Shown in pieces: positions 7,649-16,720 of a DNA stretch of 64,000 bases. Under the pieces are notes generated by a model that saw only the letters and a program-made list of their open reading frames with translations, was not told where the DNA came from and did no database searches. The stretch comes from Propioniciclava soli (lineage in GTDB: Bacteria > Actinomycetota > Actinomycetes > Propionibacteriales > Propionibacteriaceae). The translations under genes and the position numbers were made by a program. The stretch is taken from the NCBI RefSeq assembly GCF_014858005.1, contig NZ_JACYOT010000006.1:310001-374000 (forward strand). The letters are read 5' to 3'. The first letter of the stretch is position 1. Every line of letters starts with the position of its first letter.

Positions 7649-8406
7649 GAGAGTTCCTCCTGTGTCTGGGAGACCCGCTCGATGAAGTCCAGCGAGCCGG
7701 CGAAGATGCGCGGAGCGTCGTTGTCGATGGTTGCCACGTGATAGCTCTCCAACAGGGAGATCTCGGTGTAGTCGAGCGAGGAGACGAGCCGCCGGATCGT
7801 GTCCACCGACGAGGCGGGCACCACGTTGTCCACCCGGGAGCGATAGACCAGCAGCGGACAGGTCACCAGGTCCAGCAGCGCCTTCACCTCCGCCCAGAGC
7901 TTGTTGAGCTGGGCGACGCCGCCCACGGGTGTCATGGCGTAGGCGCCCTCGTCGACCCCCTCGAGCATGACGTCGTTGCCGATGCTGGGCACGGCGGGCA
8001 CCACGTGGCGCAGGATGCCGGCCAGGCGTGCTTTGGGGTCGACCGCGCCGAGGGCGGGGTTCACCAGGACGACGCCGGCGATGTCGGTGTGGTTCTGCGC
8101 CAGCCTCAGGGCGAGCGCGCCACCCATGGAGAGGCCGGCGACGAACACCTGGGAACACCGTTCCGTGAGGCGCAGGTACTCCGCGTCCACGCAGTCGTAC
8201 CAGTCCTGCCACCGGACGACGTTCAGCTCCTGCCAGCTCGTGCCGTGGCCCGGCAGGCGGGGCAGTGCGACCGTGTGGCCGGCGGCCGCCACGGCCTCGG
8301 CCCAGGGGCGCAGGGCCGCCGTGGTGCCGGTGAAGCCGTGGCAGAACAGGACGCCGATCTCGTCACCGTCGTGGTGGTACGGCTCGGCGTGGGGCAGGAC
8401 GGGCAT
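7645..8406 (-). CDS. Alpha/beta-hydrolase, carboxylesterase/monoacylglycerol-lipase type
   Basis: 253 residues with a full catalytic triad: S93 in GLSMGG, D193 in SRVDNVVP and H223 in SYHVATIDND. The lack of a signal peptide and the Est30-like layout suggest a cytoplasmic esterase acting on short acyl or monoacylglycerol esters. It diverges from a PlsC acyltransferase, a pairing that fits lipid remodelling. ATG 8406 is chosen because TACGAT (8414-8419) sits exactly seven bases before it, a leaderless layout; ATG 8415 and GTG 8433 are in frame but would overlap that box. Confidence 0.85.
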   Translation of the reverse strand: MPVLPHAEPYHHDGDEIGVLFCHGFTGTTAALRPWAEAVAAAGHTVALPRLPGHGTSWQELNVVRWQDWYDCVDAEYLRLTERCSQVFVAGLSMGGALALRLAQNHTDIAGVVLVNPALGAVDPKARLAGILRHVVPAVPSIGNDVMLEGVDEGAYAMTPVGGVAQLNKLWAEVKALLDLVTCPLLVYRSRVDNVVPASSVDTIRRLVSSLDYTEISLLESYHVATIDNDAPRIFAGSLDFIERVSQTQEELS

Positions 8407-8413
8407 GCGCCCC

Positions 8414-8419
8414 ATCGTA
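8414..8419 (-). promoter_or_regulatory. -10 box TACGAT of the hydrolase-DUF2218 operon
   Basis: It lies seven bases before ATG 8406, and 14 bases from the oppositely facing PlsC -10 box, so the two promoters are back to back. Confidence 0.45.
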
Positions 8420-8433
8420 GGGGTGCGGGGCAC

Positions 8434-8439
8434 TAGGGT
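8434..8439 (+). promoter_or_regulatory. -10 box TAGGGT of the PlsC gene
   Basis: TAGGGT is 23 bases before ATG 8463. The leader of about 17 bases holds the ribosome binding site GGAAGGGAG. Confidence 0.45.
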
Positions 8440-8462
8440 GTGGCCGGGAAGGGAGTGCGTGC

Positions 8463-9212
8463 ATGTGGTACGAGGTGTTCAAGGTGCCGTTTCGGGCCTT
8501 GTCGAAGTGGGGCTACGGCGGCCGGACGGTCGGTGAGTCGAACGTACCCAGCACCGGCGGCGTGATCCTGGCCAGCAACCACGTCTCGGCGATCGACACC
8601 TACGTGATGCCCGCGCTGATGCGGCGGCGCGTCACCTTCCCGGCCAAGGCGGAGCTGTTCGACGGCGACCGTGGGTGGCAGTCCAAACTCGTCGCCTGGT
8701 TCCTCAAGGCCGTCGGCCAGGTTCCGCTGGACCGTTCGGGAGGGCGGGCCTCCATGGACGGCCTCGGGCCGGTGGTGCAGGCCGTCACCGATGGTCAGGT
8801 GGCCGGCATCTTCCCCGAGGGGAGCCGCTCGCCCGACGGCCGTCTCTACAAGGGCAAGACCGGGGTGGCGCGGCTCGCGATGCTCACCGGGGCGCCCGTC
8901 GTCCCGGTCGGGGTCATCGACACCCAGATCACCGGCAAGAAGCTCGGCGTGGTGCCGTGGGCGTCGCGTCCCGTCATCCGCTTCGGCACCCCCCTCGACT
9001 TCAGCGAGTACGCCGATCGCGCGGACGATCGCGCCCTCGTCCGATGGATCACCGACGAGATCATGGCCGCCATCCAGGAGCTCACCGGCCAGACCTACGT
9101 CAACGCCTACTCCACGTCGGTCAAGTACGGCGGCATGGCCCCCGACGAGGTCGCGCGGCGGACGCTGCCGCGTCCCGGTGGTGGCCCGGCGCCCGAACCC
9201 CGCGCGCGCTGA
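8463..9212 (+). CDS. 1-acyl-sn-glycerol-3-phosphate acyltransferase
   Basis: 249 residues of the PlsC family, which transfer an acyl chain to lysophosphatidic acid to give phosphatidic acid at the inner membrane. Motif I NHVSAID gives the catalytic H40 and D45; motif III FPEGSRSPDG is near residue 120, and motif IV VPVGVI near 150. The Pro/Arg-rich tail is disordered. GGAAGGGAG precedes ATG. Mycobacterial Rv2182c occupies the same place upstream of DAHP synthase. Confidence 0.92.
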   Translation: MWYEVFKVPFRALSKWGYGGRTVGESNVPSTGGVILASNHVSAIDTYVMPALMRRRVTFPAKAELFDGDRGWQSKLVAWFLKAVGQVPLDRSGGRASMDGLGPVVQAVTDGQVAGIFPEGSRSPDGRLYKGKTGVARLAMLTGAPVVPVGVIDTQITGKKLGVVPWASRPVIRFGTPLDFSEYADRADDRALVRWITDEIMAAIQELTGQTYVNAYSTSVKYGGMAPDEVARRTLPRPGGGPAPEPRAR

Positions 9213-9271
9213 GCCGCGCGCGCCGCGTCCGGAGCGCTGGGACGCGGGCGGCGCAACCCCGGCCGCTCACG

Positions 9272-9277
9272 TATCCT
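9272..9277 (+). promoter_or_regulatory. -10 box TATCCT of the DAHP synthase operon
   Basis: Six bases separate TATCCT from GTG 9284, favouring that GTG over ATG 9290 as a leaderless start. Confidence 0.5.
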
Positions 9278-9283
9278 TTCGGG

Positions 9284-10671
<1,388 letters not shown>

Positions 10672-10675
<4 letters not shown>

Positions 10676-11700
10676 TCGACCTGCGCTCCGACACCGTCAC
10701 CGTGCCCACCGCCGGCATGCTCGCGGCGATGACGGCGGCACCGGTCGGCGACGACGTCTACGGGGAGGACCCGACGATCGCCGAGCTGGAGGCGCGCACG
10801 GCGGCACTGCTGGGCCACGAGGCCGGGCTGTTCTGCGCCACCGGGTCGTTGGCGAACGTTCTCGGGGTGGCGCAGCACGTCGGGCCCGGTCAGGAGGTGC
10901 TGTGCGATGCCGGCGCGCACATCGCCCGTGCCGAGATGGGTGCCCACGGCGCGCTGACCGGCGTCACGATGCGCACGTGGGTTACGCCCGACGGCCGGGT
11001 CGACCCCGACGGGGTGGCGGCACTGCTGGCGCCGGACGCCGGCCCCTACCTCGTGTCGACGGCGTGCGTCGCCCTCGAGAACACCCACAACTTCGGTGGC
11101 GGAACGATCCAGCCCCTGGCCGCACTGCAGGCCGTGTCGACGCTGTGCGCGGACGCCGGCGTGGCGCGCCACCTCGACGGCGCGCGGCTGTGGAACGCCC
11201 ACGTGGTGACGGGGGTAGACCTGGCCACCTACGGCGCGCTGTTCGACACGGTGAGCGTGTGCTTCAGCAAGGGCCTGGGTGCGCCGGTCGGCTCGGTGCT
11301 GGTGGGTTCGGCAGCCCAGATGGCGACCGCGCGGGTGCTGCGCAAGAGGCTCGGTGGGGGGTGGCGTCAGGCGGGGCTGCTCGCGGCGGCCTGCCTGTAC
11401 GCCCTCGACCACCACGTGGCCCGTCTCGCCGACGACCACGCCGCGGCAAGCGCCTTCGCGGATGCGGCCCGAGAAGCGCTGCCGGTGGGGAGCCCAGCGC
11501 GGGTGGCCGAGCCGGGGACCAACATCGTCGTGGTGCACACCGGTGGCGTGCCGGCCGTGGAGGTCGCCGCCCGCGCTCTCGCCGAGGGCATCGCGCTGTC
11601 GGTGGTCGGGGCCCGGGTCGTCCGGGCGGTGACGCACCTGGGCGTCACGGCCGACCAGGCACGGCGCGCCGGGGAGATTCTCGCGCCGCTCCTCGGCTGA
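10672..11700 (+). CDS. Low-specificity threonine aldolase
   Basis: 342-residue PLP-dependent fold-type I enzyme cleaving L-threonine or allo-threonine to glycine and acetaldehyde. Signatures: IDLRSDTVTVPT at the N-terminus, GDDVYGEDPT near 27-36, ENTHNFGGGTI near 139, HLDGARLWNA near 167 and the PLP lysine in CFSKGLGAPVGS near 200. GTG 10672 overlaps the aroG stop as GTGA, so translation is coupled to the aromatic pathway gene. No clear terminator hairpin follows; the 190 bases downstream are unusually A/T-rich for this genome. Confidence 0.93.
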
Positions 11701-11889
11701 CCGGGCCCGGCGCCCCGGCAGGACGCCACCGCACCGGTCACCACCGGGGCTCCCCGGGACGCCAGAAAATCATCATCGTCAACTTTTCACGTGCTGGGGA
11801 GCTTCTGCATCCACCCCTGTATCGTCGCCCACATCCAGCCCGATGAGCGCACAGCCGAGGCCGGGAAGCGGGCGAGAGAGGGGCGACCG

Positions 11890-12384
11890 ATGCTGGGTGA
11901 CCCCGGGCGCGAGGTTCGACGGTGGCGCGCCGAAAGGCAGGATGACCCGGGGCGAGATGTGCGGGTGAGTGCGGGGTGGGCCTGCGCTGCGCTAACGTCC
12001 TCCGGCTATGGCGTCGATTTCACCATTGACACCTTGGGTGAGGTGGACCGGTTCTTCGCCGATCAGACGAGGACGGGCCGCGTCCGGCGGCGGAGCGTGC
12101 TGGGCCGTGACCTGGACGGGCGCCTCGATGCCGTCGGGGCCTATGTGGGGGAGACCATCCGCAGGGCGGCAGGTGGCGTCTGGCAGGTCGATCTGCACGA
12201 CCCCGAGAACGGACGTCTGCTGTTGCTGCTCGACGACGGCGCCCGGCTGCACCCGCTGCGGGACGTCCGCCGGATGTTCGAGGAGTTGTGCACCACGGGG
12301 ACGCCCACCGGCGTCGCCGTCTATGGGGCGTTGCACGGGGCCGCGAGCCAGCCGGCCGCGAGGGCGGAACTGGGCCGGGGCTGA
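11890..12384 (+). CDS. Hypothetical protein, first of a tandem paralogue pair
   Basis: About 164 residues if started at ATG 11890 (weak GAGAGGGG upstream); GTG 11959 or 11965 would also keep the region shared with its paralogue. The core reads GYGVDFTIDTLGEVDRFFAD, then RLDAVGAYVGETIRRAAGG and LLLDDGARLHPLRDVRRMFEE, the pattern of a small actinobacterial family of unknown function with a conserved GxYxGExIRRxxGG motif. It may be cytoplasmic and all-alpha plus a small sheet. The second copy follows at 12419. Base composition around it is a little lower in G+C than its neighbours. Confidence 0.55.
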   Translation: MLGDPGREVRRWRAERQDDPGRDVRVSAGWACAALTSSGYGVDFTIDTLGEVDRFFADQTRTGRVRRRSVLGRDLDGRLDAVGAYVGETIRRAAGGVWQVDLHDPENGRLLLLLDDGARLHPLRDVRRMFEELCTTGTPTGVAVYGALHGAASQPAARAELGRG

Positions 12385-12418
12385 GGCGCGGCCTACGTAC
12401 GCATGTCATCGATCCTGA

Positions 12419-12970
12419 GAAAATTGTCAGCCTTGGGCGGCCCTGTCCGCGAGCGGCTACGAGGCGGATTTCACTCCCAAGAGCCTTGCGGCGCTGGATG
12501 CGTTCTTCGACGACGAGGTGCGGGCGCGCGCGCCGCGGCGCCGCGGGCTGTTGGCCACCGAGCGCGAGGAGCGGTTGCAGGCCTTCGGCATCTACGTCGG
12601 CGAGGTCATCCGGCGCGCCGCCGGCGGCGCATGGTTGGTCGACGGTGTGGCGCTCTCCGACGCCTCCTTCGACGCGACCACCGACGCCTCCACCGACGAG
12701 GAGCAGGCCCGCCCTGCGCTGACCCTGCGCCTCGCCGACGGCTCGGTGGTGGATCCCGTGGCCCGGGTGTTGGCCCGGTTCGCCGGTGACATCGGCGCGG
12801 GGCTCGTCGGGTTTGGCGTCGAGTGCGGGTGGCGCCGCCGGTGCCGGATCCGGAGCCGGTCAGGCCCCGCCGGCGCTTCCTCTCCCGCGCGTCCGGGGCC
12901 CCGCGTCAGGCGAGCATGTCACGCACGAGCGGTGCGACCGTCGTGCCGTAGAGCTCGATGCTGCGGCTGA
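12419..12970 (+). pseudogene. Decayed second copy of the tandem paralogue
   Basis: The frame holds clear homology to the preceding gene: SGYEADFTPKSLAALDAFF against SGYGVDFTIDTLGEVDRFF, then GIYVGEVIRRAAGGAW and DGSVVDPVARVLARF. Yet there is no ATG, GTG or TTG between the in-frame stop at 12416 and the conserved region (the first is GTG 12518, inside the domain), and at the other end the frame runs past the homologous part into the 3' end of the opposite gene at 12906. A lost start and lost stop suggest a degenerating duplicate. A 1-base sequencing error joining it to ATG 12403 is the alternative. Confidence 0.55.
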
Positions 12971-13931
12971 TGGCCTCGTGGCTCAGCGGGCCGGTGCTGA
13001 CCTTCACGTCGAACCGGGAGGCGCCGAGCGCCTTCGCCCCCGCGGCGATCTTGCGGGCCGCCGTCTCCGGGGAGCCGACCACCATGGAGCCGTGCTCCAC
13101 CTCGTGCAGGAACGACTCCCGCGTGGGCCGGCTCCAGCCGCGCTCCGAACCGATCCGGCTCACGGAGGCGAGCCAGGCGTCGTAGAACTCCTCGACGGCC
13201 TGCTCATCGGTCTCGGCGATGTGCCCGAACGAGTGGTAGCCGATCGGCTGCTCGGGCTGCTCGAACTCGGCCAACGCGCGCCGGTACAGGTCGGCGAACG
13301 GAGCGAACCGGGCCACCGGCCCGCCGATGATGGCGAGCATGAGCGGCAGGCCGTGGTGCGCGGCGCGGATCACCGACTGCGGGCTGCCGCCCACCGCCAC
13401 CCACGCCGGCAGTGGGCCGTGCTCGAGCGTGGGGTACAGGGTGGCGGCGTCCAACTGCTGCGTGTGGGTGCCCTGCCAGGTGACCGGCTGCTCGGTGCGG
13501 AGCGCGGCGAAGAGCGCCAGCTTCTCCTCGAACAACGCCTCGTAGTCGCCGAGCGCATAGCCGAACAGCGGGAACGACTCGGTGAACGAGCCGCGGCCGA
13601 GGATCACCTCGGCCCGGCCGTCGCTCAGCGCGTCCAGGGTCGAGAAACGCTCCCAGACGCGCACCGGGTCGTCGGAGCTGAGCACCGTGACGGCGCTGCC
13701 GAGCCGGATGCGCTCGGTGCGCGCAGCGATCGCGGCCAGCACCATCTCCGGTGCGGAGATCGCGAAGTCATCGCGGTGGTGTTCGCCCAGCCCGATGAAG
13801 TCGACGCCGACGGCGTCCGCCAGCACGCCCTCGGCCACGACGTTGCGCACCACCTGGGCGTGGGGCAGGGGCTGGCCGTGCTCGTCGTGGGTGATGTCGC
13901 CGAAGTGGTCGATGCCGAGTTCCAGGTTCAT
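12906..13931 (-). CDS. LLM-class flavin-dependent oxidoreductase
   Basis: 341 residues of the bacterial luciferase-like superfamily (TIM barrel using FMN or F420). Typical features: LGIDHFGDI at the first strand, GLGEHHRDDFAISAPEMVLAAIAART near residues 44-70, and RAEVILGRGSFTESFPLFG near 108-126, the phosphate-binding part. The VAVGGSPQSV segment near 185 is also characteristic. Substrate unknown. ATG 13931 is chosen over the earlier GTG because TACGTT lies eight bases before it. Confidence 0.85.
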   Translation of the reverse strand: MNLELGIDHFGDITHDEHGQPLPHAQVVRNVVAEGVLADAVGVDFIGLGEHHRDDFAISAPEMVLAAIAARTERIRLGSAVTVLSSDDPVRVWERFSTLDALSDGRAEVILGRGSFTESFPLFGYALGDYEALFEEKLALFAALRTEQPVTWQGTHTQQLDAATLYPTLEHGPLPAWVAVGGSPQSVIRAAHHGLPLMLAIIGGPVARFAPFADLYRRALAEFEQPEQPIGYHSFGHIAETDEQAVEEFYDAWLASVSRIGSERGWSRPTRESFLHEVEHGSMVVGSPETAARKIAAGAKALGASRFDVKVSTGPLSHEAISRSIELYGTTVAPLVRDMLA

Positions 13932-13939
13932 GCCCACCC

Positions 13940-13945
13940 AACGTA
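13940..13945 (-). promoter_or_regulatory. -10 box TACGTT of the LLM oxidoreductase gene
   Basis: Eight bases separate it from ATG 13931, with no ribosome binding site. Confidence 0.4.
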
Positions 13946-14001
13946 GTGCAACCTTCAACTATTCCCGGAATGGGATGGGCCGCAGAGGCGTTGCAGCATG
14001 C

Positions 14002-14610
14002 GTGACCTACGACCTCGGCATCATCGGCGTCGGCAAGCTCGGCAGCGCTCTCGGACGCCTCGCGCTCGACGCGGGCCTCGACGTGGCCGTCGCCGACGAC
14101 CCGTCCCGCCCCCTGCTGGAGCTCGTGGTGGGCAGCGTCCTGCCCGGGGCCCACCTGGTGGACGCGGCCGCGCTGCTCGCGTCCAGCGCCGTCGTCATCC
14201 TGGCCGTTCCGCAGCCCGTGGTCGCCGGCCTCCCGCTGGCGCAGGCTGGTGACGCGGTCGTGGTCGACGCCACCAACGCCTGGGAGGCGACCGACGGCGT
14301 CCGCGCCGATGGGCCCACGACGGCCGCGCTCGCCGCGCGCCACCCCGAGCTGCGGCTGGTGAAGACGCTCAACCACTTCGCCTACGCCGATCTGCTGGCC
14401 GACGCCCGCCCGTCCGGCGCCCCCGGACGCCGCGCCGTCGCCGTGGCCGGTGACGACGCGGACGCCGTCGCGCAGGTCGCTGCGGTGGTGGACGCCCTCG
14501 GTTTCGACCCGGTCGGGGTCGGCATGGACTCCGCGGAGCTGCTGGAACCCGGCGGCCCCGTCTTCGGGCGGGTGCTGACCGCGTCCGATCTGCGGGCTGC
14601 GCTGGCCTGA
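14002..14610 (+). CDS. NAD(P)-binding protein, F420:NADP reductase-like
   Basis: 202 residues starting with a Rossmann motif (LGIIGVGKLGSALGRLAL). The next blocks, SSAVVILAVPQPVV, VVVDATNAWEA and LVKTLNHFAYADLL, match the family of NADPH-dependent F420 reductases and related pyrroline-carboxylate reductase-fold enzymes. Whether the organism uses F420 cannot be told from this window, although the adjacent luciferase-like oxidoreductase belongs to a superfamily that includes F420 enzymes. GTG 14002 is chosen since upstream in-frame sequence lies over the neighbouring divergent start. Confidence 0.7.
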   Translation: MTYDLGIIGVGKLGSALGRLALDAGLDVAVADDPSRPLLELVVGSVLPGAHLVDAAALLASSAVVILAVPQPVVAGLPLAQAGDAVVVDATNAWEATDGVRADGPTTAALAARHPELRLVKTLNHFAYADLLADARPSGAPGRRAVAVAGDDADAVAQVAAVVDALGFDPVGVGMDSAELLEPGGPVFGRVLTASDLRAALA

Positions 14611-14669
14611 GCGCGCCGCCCCGCGCCCCACCGGCTGCGCCGACCGGAGCGATGGGGCAGGGTAGGGGT

Positions 14670-15311
14670 ATGAAGATCACGCACCTGGGCCATTCCGCCG
14701 TGCTCGTCGAGGTCGCCGACCGCCGGATCCTCTTCGACCCCGGCAACTTCTCCGACGGCTGGCACGCGCTGACCGACCTGGACGCCATCTGCGTCACCCA
14801 CGCCCACCCCGACCACATCGACCCCGAGCACGTGGGTGCGCTCTTCGCGGCCAACCCCGACGCCGCGATCCACGTCGAGCCGGGGGTGTTCGACGCGGTG
14901 GAGCTGCCCGAGCGCGCCCGCCGGCTGGCCGCGGACGCCTCCGTCGAGCTGGGCGGCGTCCGGATCGACGCCGTGGGCGGCCTGCACGCGGTGATCCACC
15001 GCGACATCCCGCGCATCGGCAACGTCGGCCTCGTGGTGCACGCCGAGGGGGAGCCGACGTTCTTCCACCCCGGCGACAGTCTGGACGCCGTGCCCGGCGG
15101 CATCGACATCGTCGCCGTCCCGGTCATGGGGCCGTGGGCCGCGCTGAAGGAGCACATCGACTTCCTGCGCGACCTCAAGGCCCCCCGCGGGTTCGGCATC
15201 CACAACGGGCTCGTCAACGACCGGGGCTGGAACCTCATCCAGGGCCGCTTCGCCGACATGACGCCCACCGACGTGGCGGATCTCCGCGGCGGCGAGGCCT
15301 GGCAGAGCTGA
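14670..15311 (+). CDS. MBL-fold metallo-hydrolase
   Basis: 213 residues beginning MKITHLGHSAVLVE, typical of the UlaG/YycJ-like branch of metallo-beta-lactamase-fold hydrolases. The metal motif THAHPDHID supplies HxHxDH near residues 48-53, and FFHPGDS near 131 supplies further ligands. The substrate is unknown. AGGGG sits close to ATG 14670. The gene is followed by a large palindrome. Confidence 0.85.
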   Translation: MKITHLGHSAVLVEVADRRILFDPGNFSDGWHALTDLDAICVTHAHPDHIDPEHVGALFAANPDAAIHVEPGVFDAVELPERARRLAADASVELGGVRIDAVGGLHAVIHRDIPRIGNVGLVVHAEGEPTFFHPGDSLDAVPGGIDIVAVPVMGPWAALKEHIDFLRDLKAPRGFGIHNGLVNDRGWNLIQGRFADMTPTDVADLRGGEAWQS

Positions 15312-15363
15312 CGCCCCGGGCGTCCACCTCCACGCTCGGCCCAGGGCCGGGGCCCACGGCCGG

Positions 15364-15417
15364 GCATTTGGACCCGAGGAAATGGTGCCATGGCGCCACT
15401 TCCTCGGGTCCAAATGC
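15364..15417. repeat. 54-bp near-perfect palindrome
   Basis: Two 27-base arms meet at CCATGG with no loop. Left arm GCATTTGGACCCGAGGAAAT followed by GGTGCCA; the right arm is its complement except at two positions, both of which become G-U pairs in RNA on one strand or the other. The A+T content of the outer arm is foreign to the surroundings. It may be a strong cruciform/terminator, a binding site or a dispersed REP-like element. Confidence 0.8.
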
Positions 15418-15420
15418 ACT

Positions 15421-15467
15421 CGACAGCGCCCACCAGCGCCCACCAGCATCCGACAGCGCCCCCAGCG
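15421..15467. repeat. Short direct repeats beside the palindrome
   Basis: CGACAGCGCCC occurs at 15421 and 15451, exactly 30 bases apart, and CAGCGCCCAC is tandemly doubled at 15424-15443. The block fills much of the gap between the palindrome and the M20 gene. Confidence 0.6.
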
Positions 15468-15505
15468 CCCGGCGCGGGTTGGGTGGGCAGTGGTAGGAAG
15501 GAACC

Positions 15506-16675
15506 ATGACGTCTGTTTCCCCCGAGACCCGCGACTGGCTGCGCCGGCTCGTCGCCCTCGACACCACCAGCCGTGATTCCAACCTGCCCCTGATCGAGCT
15601 GGTCGCCGACCACGTCCGGGGGCTCGGCCTGACCCCCCACGTCTTCCCGACCCCGGACGGTGCGAAGGCCAACCTTGTCGTCACCGTGCCGGACGCCGAC
15701 GACAACACGTCCGGCGGGGTCATGCTCAGCGGCCACACCGACGTCGTGCCCGTCGACGGGCAGGCATGGACGTCCGACCCCTTCGAGCTCACCAAGCGTG
15801 ACGGACGCCTCTACGGCCGCGGTACGGCGGACATGAAGGGCTTCAACGCCGTCGTGATCGCCGCCCTCCCGGAGCTGCTCGCCCAGCCGCTGCGCCAGCC
15901 CGTCCACCTCGCGTTCTCCTACGACGAGGAGGTGGGTTGCCAGGGTGCCCCGCCCATGGTGGACGCCCTCGCCGAGCTGGGTCTCGCCCCCGAGGTCACG
16001 TTCGTCGGCGAGCCCACCAGCATGCGCATGATCTGCGCCCACAAGTCGATCAACGTCATCCGGATCGCCGTCCGCGGCGTCGCCGCCCACAGCTCGCTGA
16101 CCGATCAGGGCGTCAACGCCATCGAGCACGCCGCCTCGATCATCCGCTGGTGGCGCGAGCGCTGCGACCGGTGGCGCGACGAGGGCCCCTACGACGAGGG
16201 CTACCCGATCGCCCACACCACCGGCGCGGTCACCCTGATCTCGGGCGGCAACGGCGTCAACATCATCCCGGCCGAGGCGGACGTCGCCCTCGAGTTCCGC
16301 GCCATCGCCGAGGTGGATGACGCCGCCGTCATCGCCGAGCTGGAGGCCGCCTGCGCGCAGGTCGAGGCGACGATGCGGGACGAGGATCCGGCGGCGTCGG
16401 TCACGGTGACCGTCGAGACCTCCACCGTCGGGCTGGAGACGCCGCTGGACGCCCCGGCCGTCCGGCTGGGCGAGGCGCTGGGTCTCGAACCCCTCCCCGA
16501 CAAGGTGACCTACGGCACCGAGGCCGGCATCTACAGCGACGCGGGCATCTCGGCGGTGGTCTGCGGCCCCGGCGACATCGCGCAGGCGCACAAGGCCGAC
16601 GAGTTCATCGAGATCTCGCAGCTCGCGGCGTGCGAGGAGTTCGTCGGACGCCTCATCGCCCACCTCCGCGCCTGA
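15506..16675 (+). CDS. argE: M20 deacylase, acetylornithine deacetylase type
   Basis: 389 residues, dinuclear zinc peptidase-fold enzyme removing the acetyl group from N2-acetylornithine or a related amide. Metal and catalytic residues are visible in SGHTDVVP, YGRGTADMKG, YDEEVGCQGA, and EPTSMR; the late AHKADEFIE supplies the last histidine. The lid domain begins with GVAAHSS. The arginine pathway genes are not nearby, so succinyl-diaminopimelate or another acylated amine remains possible. AGGAAGGA precedes the ATG. Confidence 0.85.
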   Translation: MTSVSPETRDWLRRLVALDTTSRDSNLPLIELVADHVRGLGLTPHVFPTPDGAKANLVVTVPDADDNTSGGVMLSGHTDVVPVDGQAWTSDPFELTKRDGRLYGRGTADMKGFNAVVIAALPELLAQPLRQPVHLAFSYDEEVGCQGAPPMVDALAELGLAPEVTFVGEPTSMRMICAHKSINVIRIAVRGVAAHSSLTDQGVNAIEHAASIIRWWRERCDRWRDEGPYDEGYPIAHTTGAVTLISGGNGVNIIPAEADVALEFRAIAEVDDAAVIAELEAACAQVEATMRDEDPAASVTVTVETSTVGLETPLDAPAVRLGEALGLEPLPDKVTYGTEAGIYSDAGISAVVCGPGDIAQAHKADEFIEISQLAACEEFVGRLIAHLRA

Positions 16676-16720
16676 GGCGGCGGCCGGCGTGAGGCCGTGG
16701 CCGGCGGGCCGCGGCCTCAG
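16672..16720. terminator. Inverted repeat spanning the stop codons of convergent genes
   Basis: CTGAGGC (16672-16678) pairs with GCCTCAG (16714-16720), with inner GCCGGC repeats able to pair. The TGA of the deacetylase and the TGA (minus strand) of the kinase both lie in the arms. A bidirectional terminator is likely. Confidence 0.45.
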
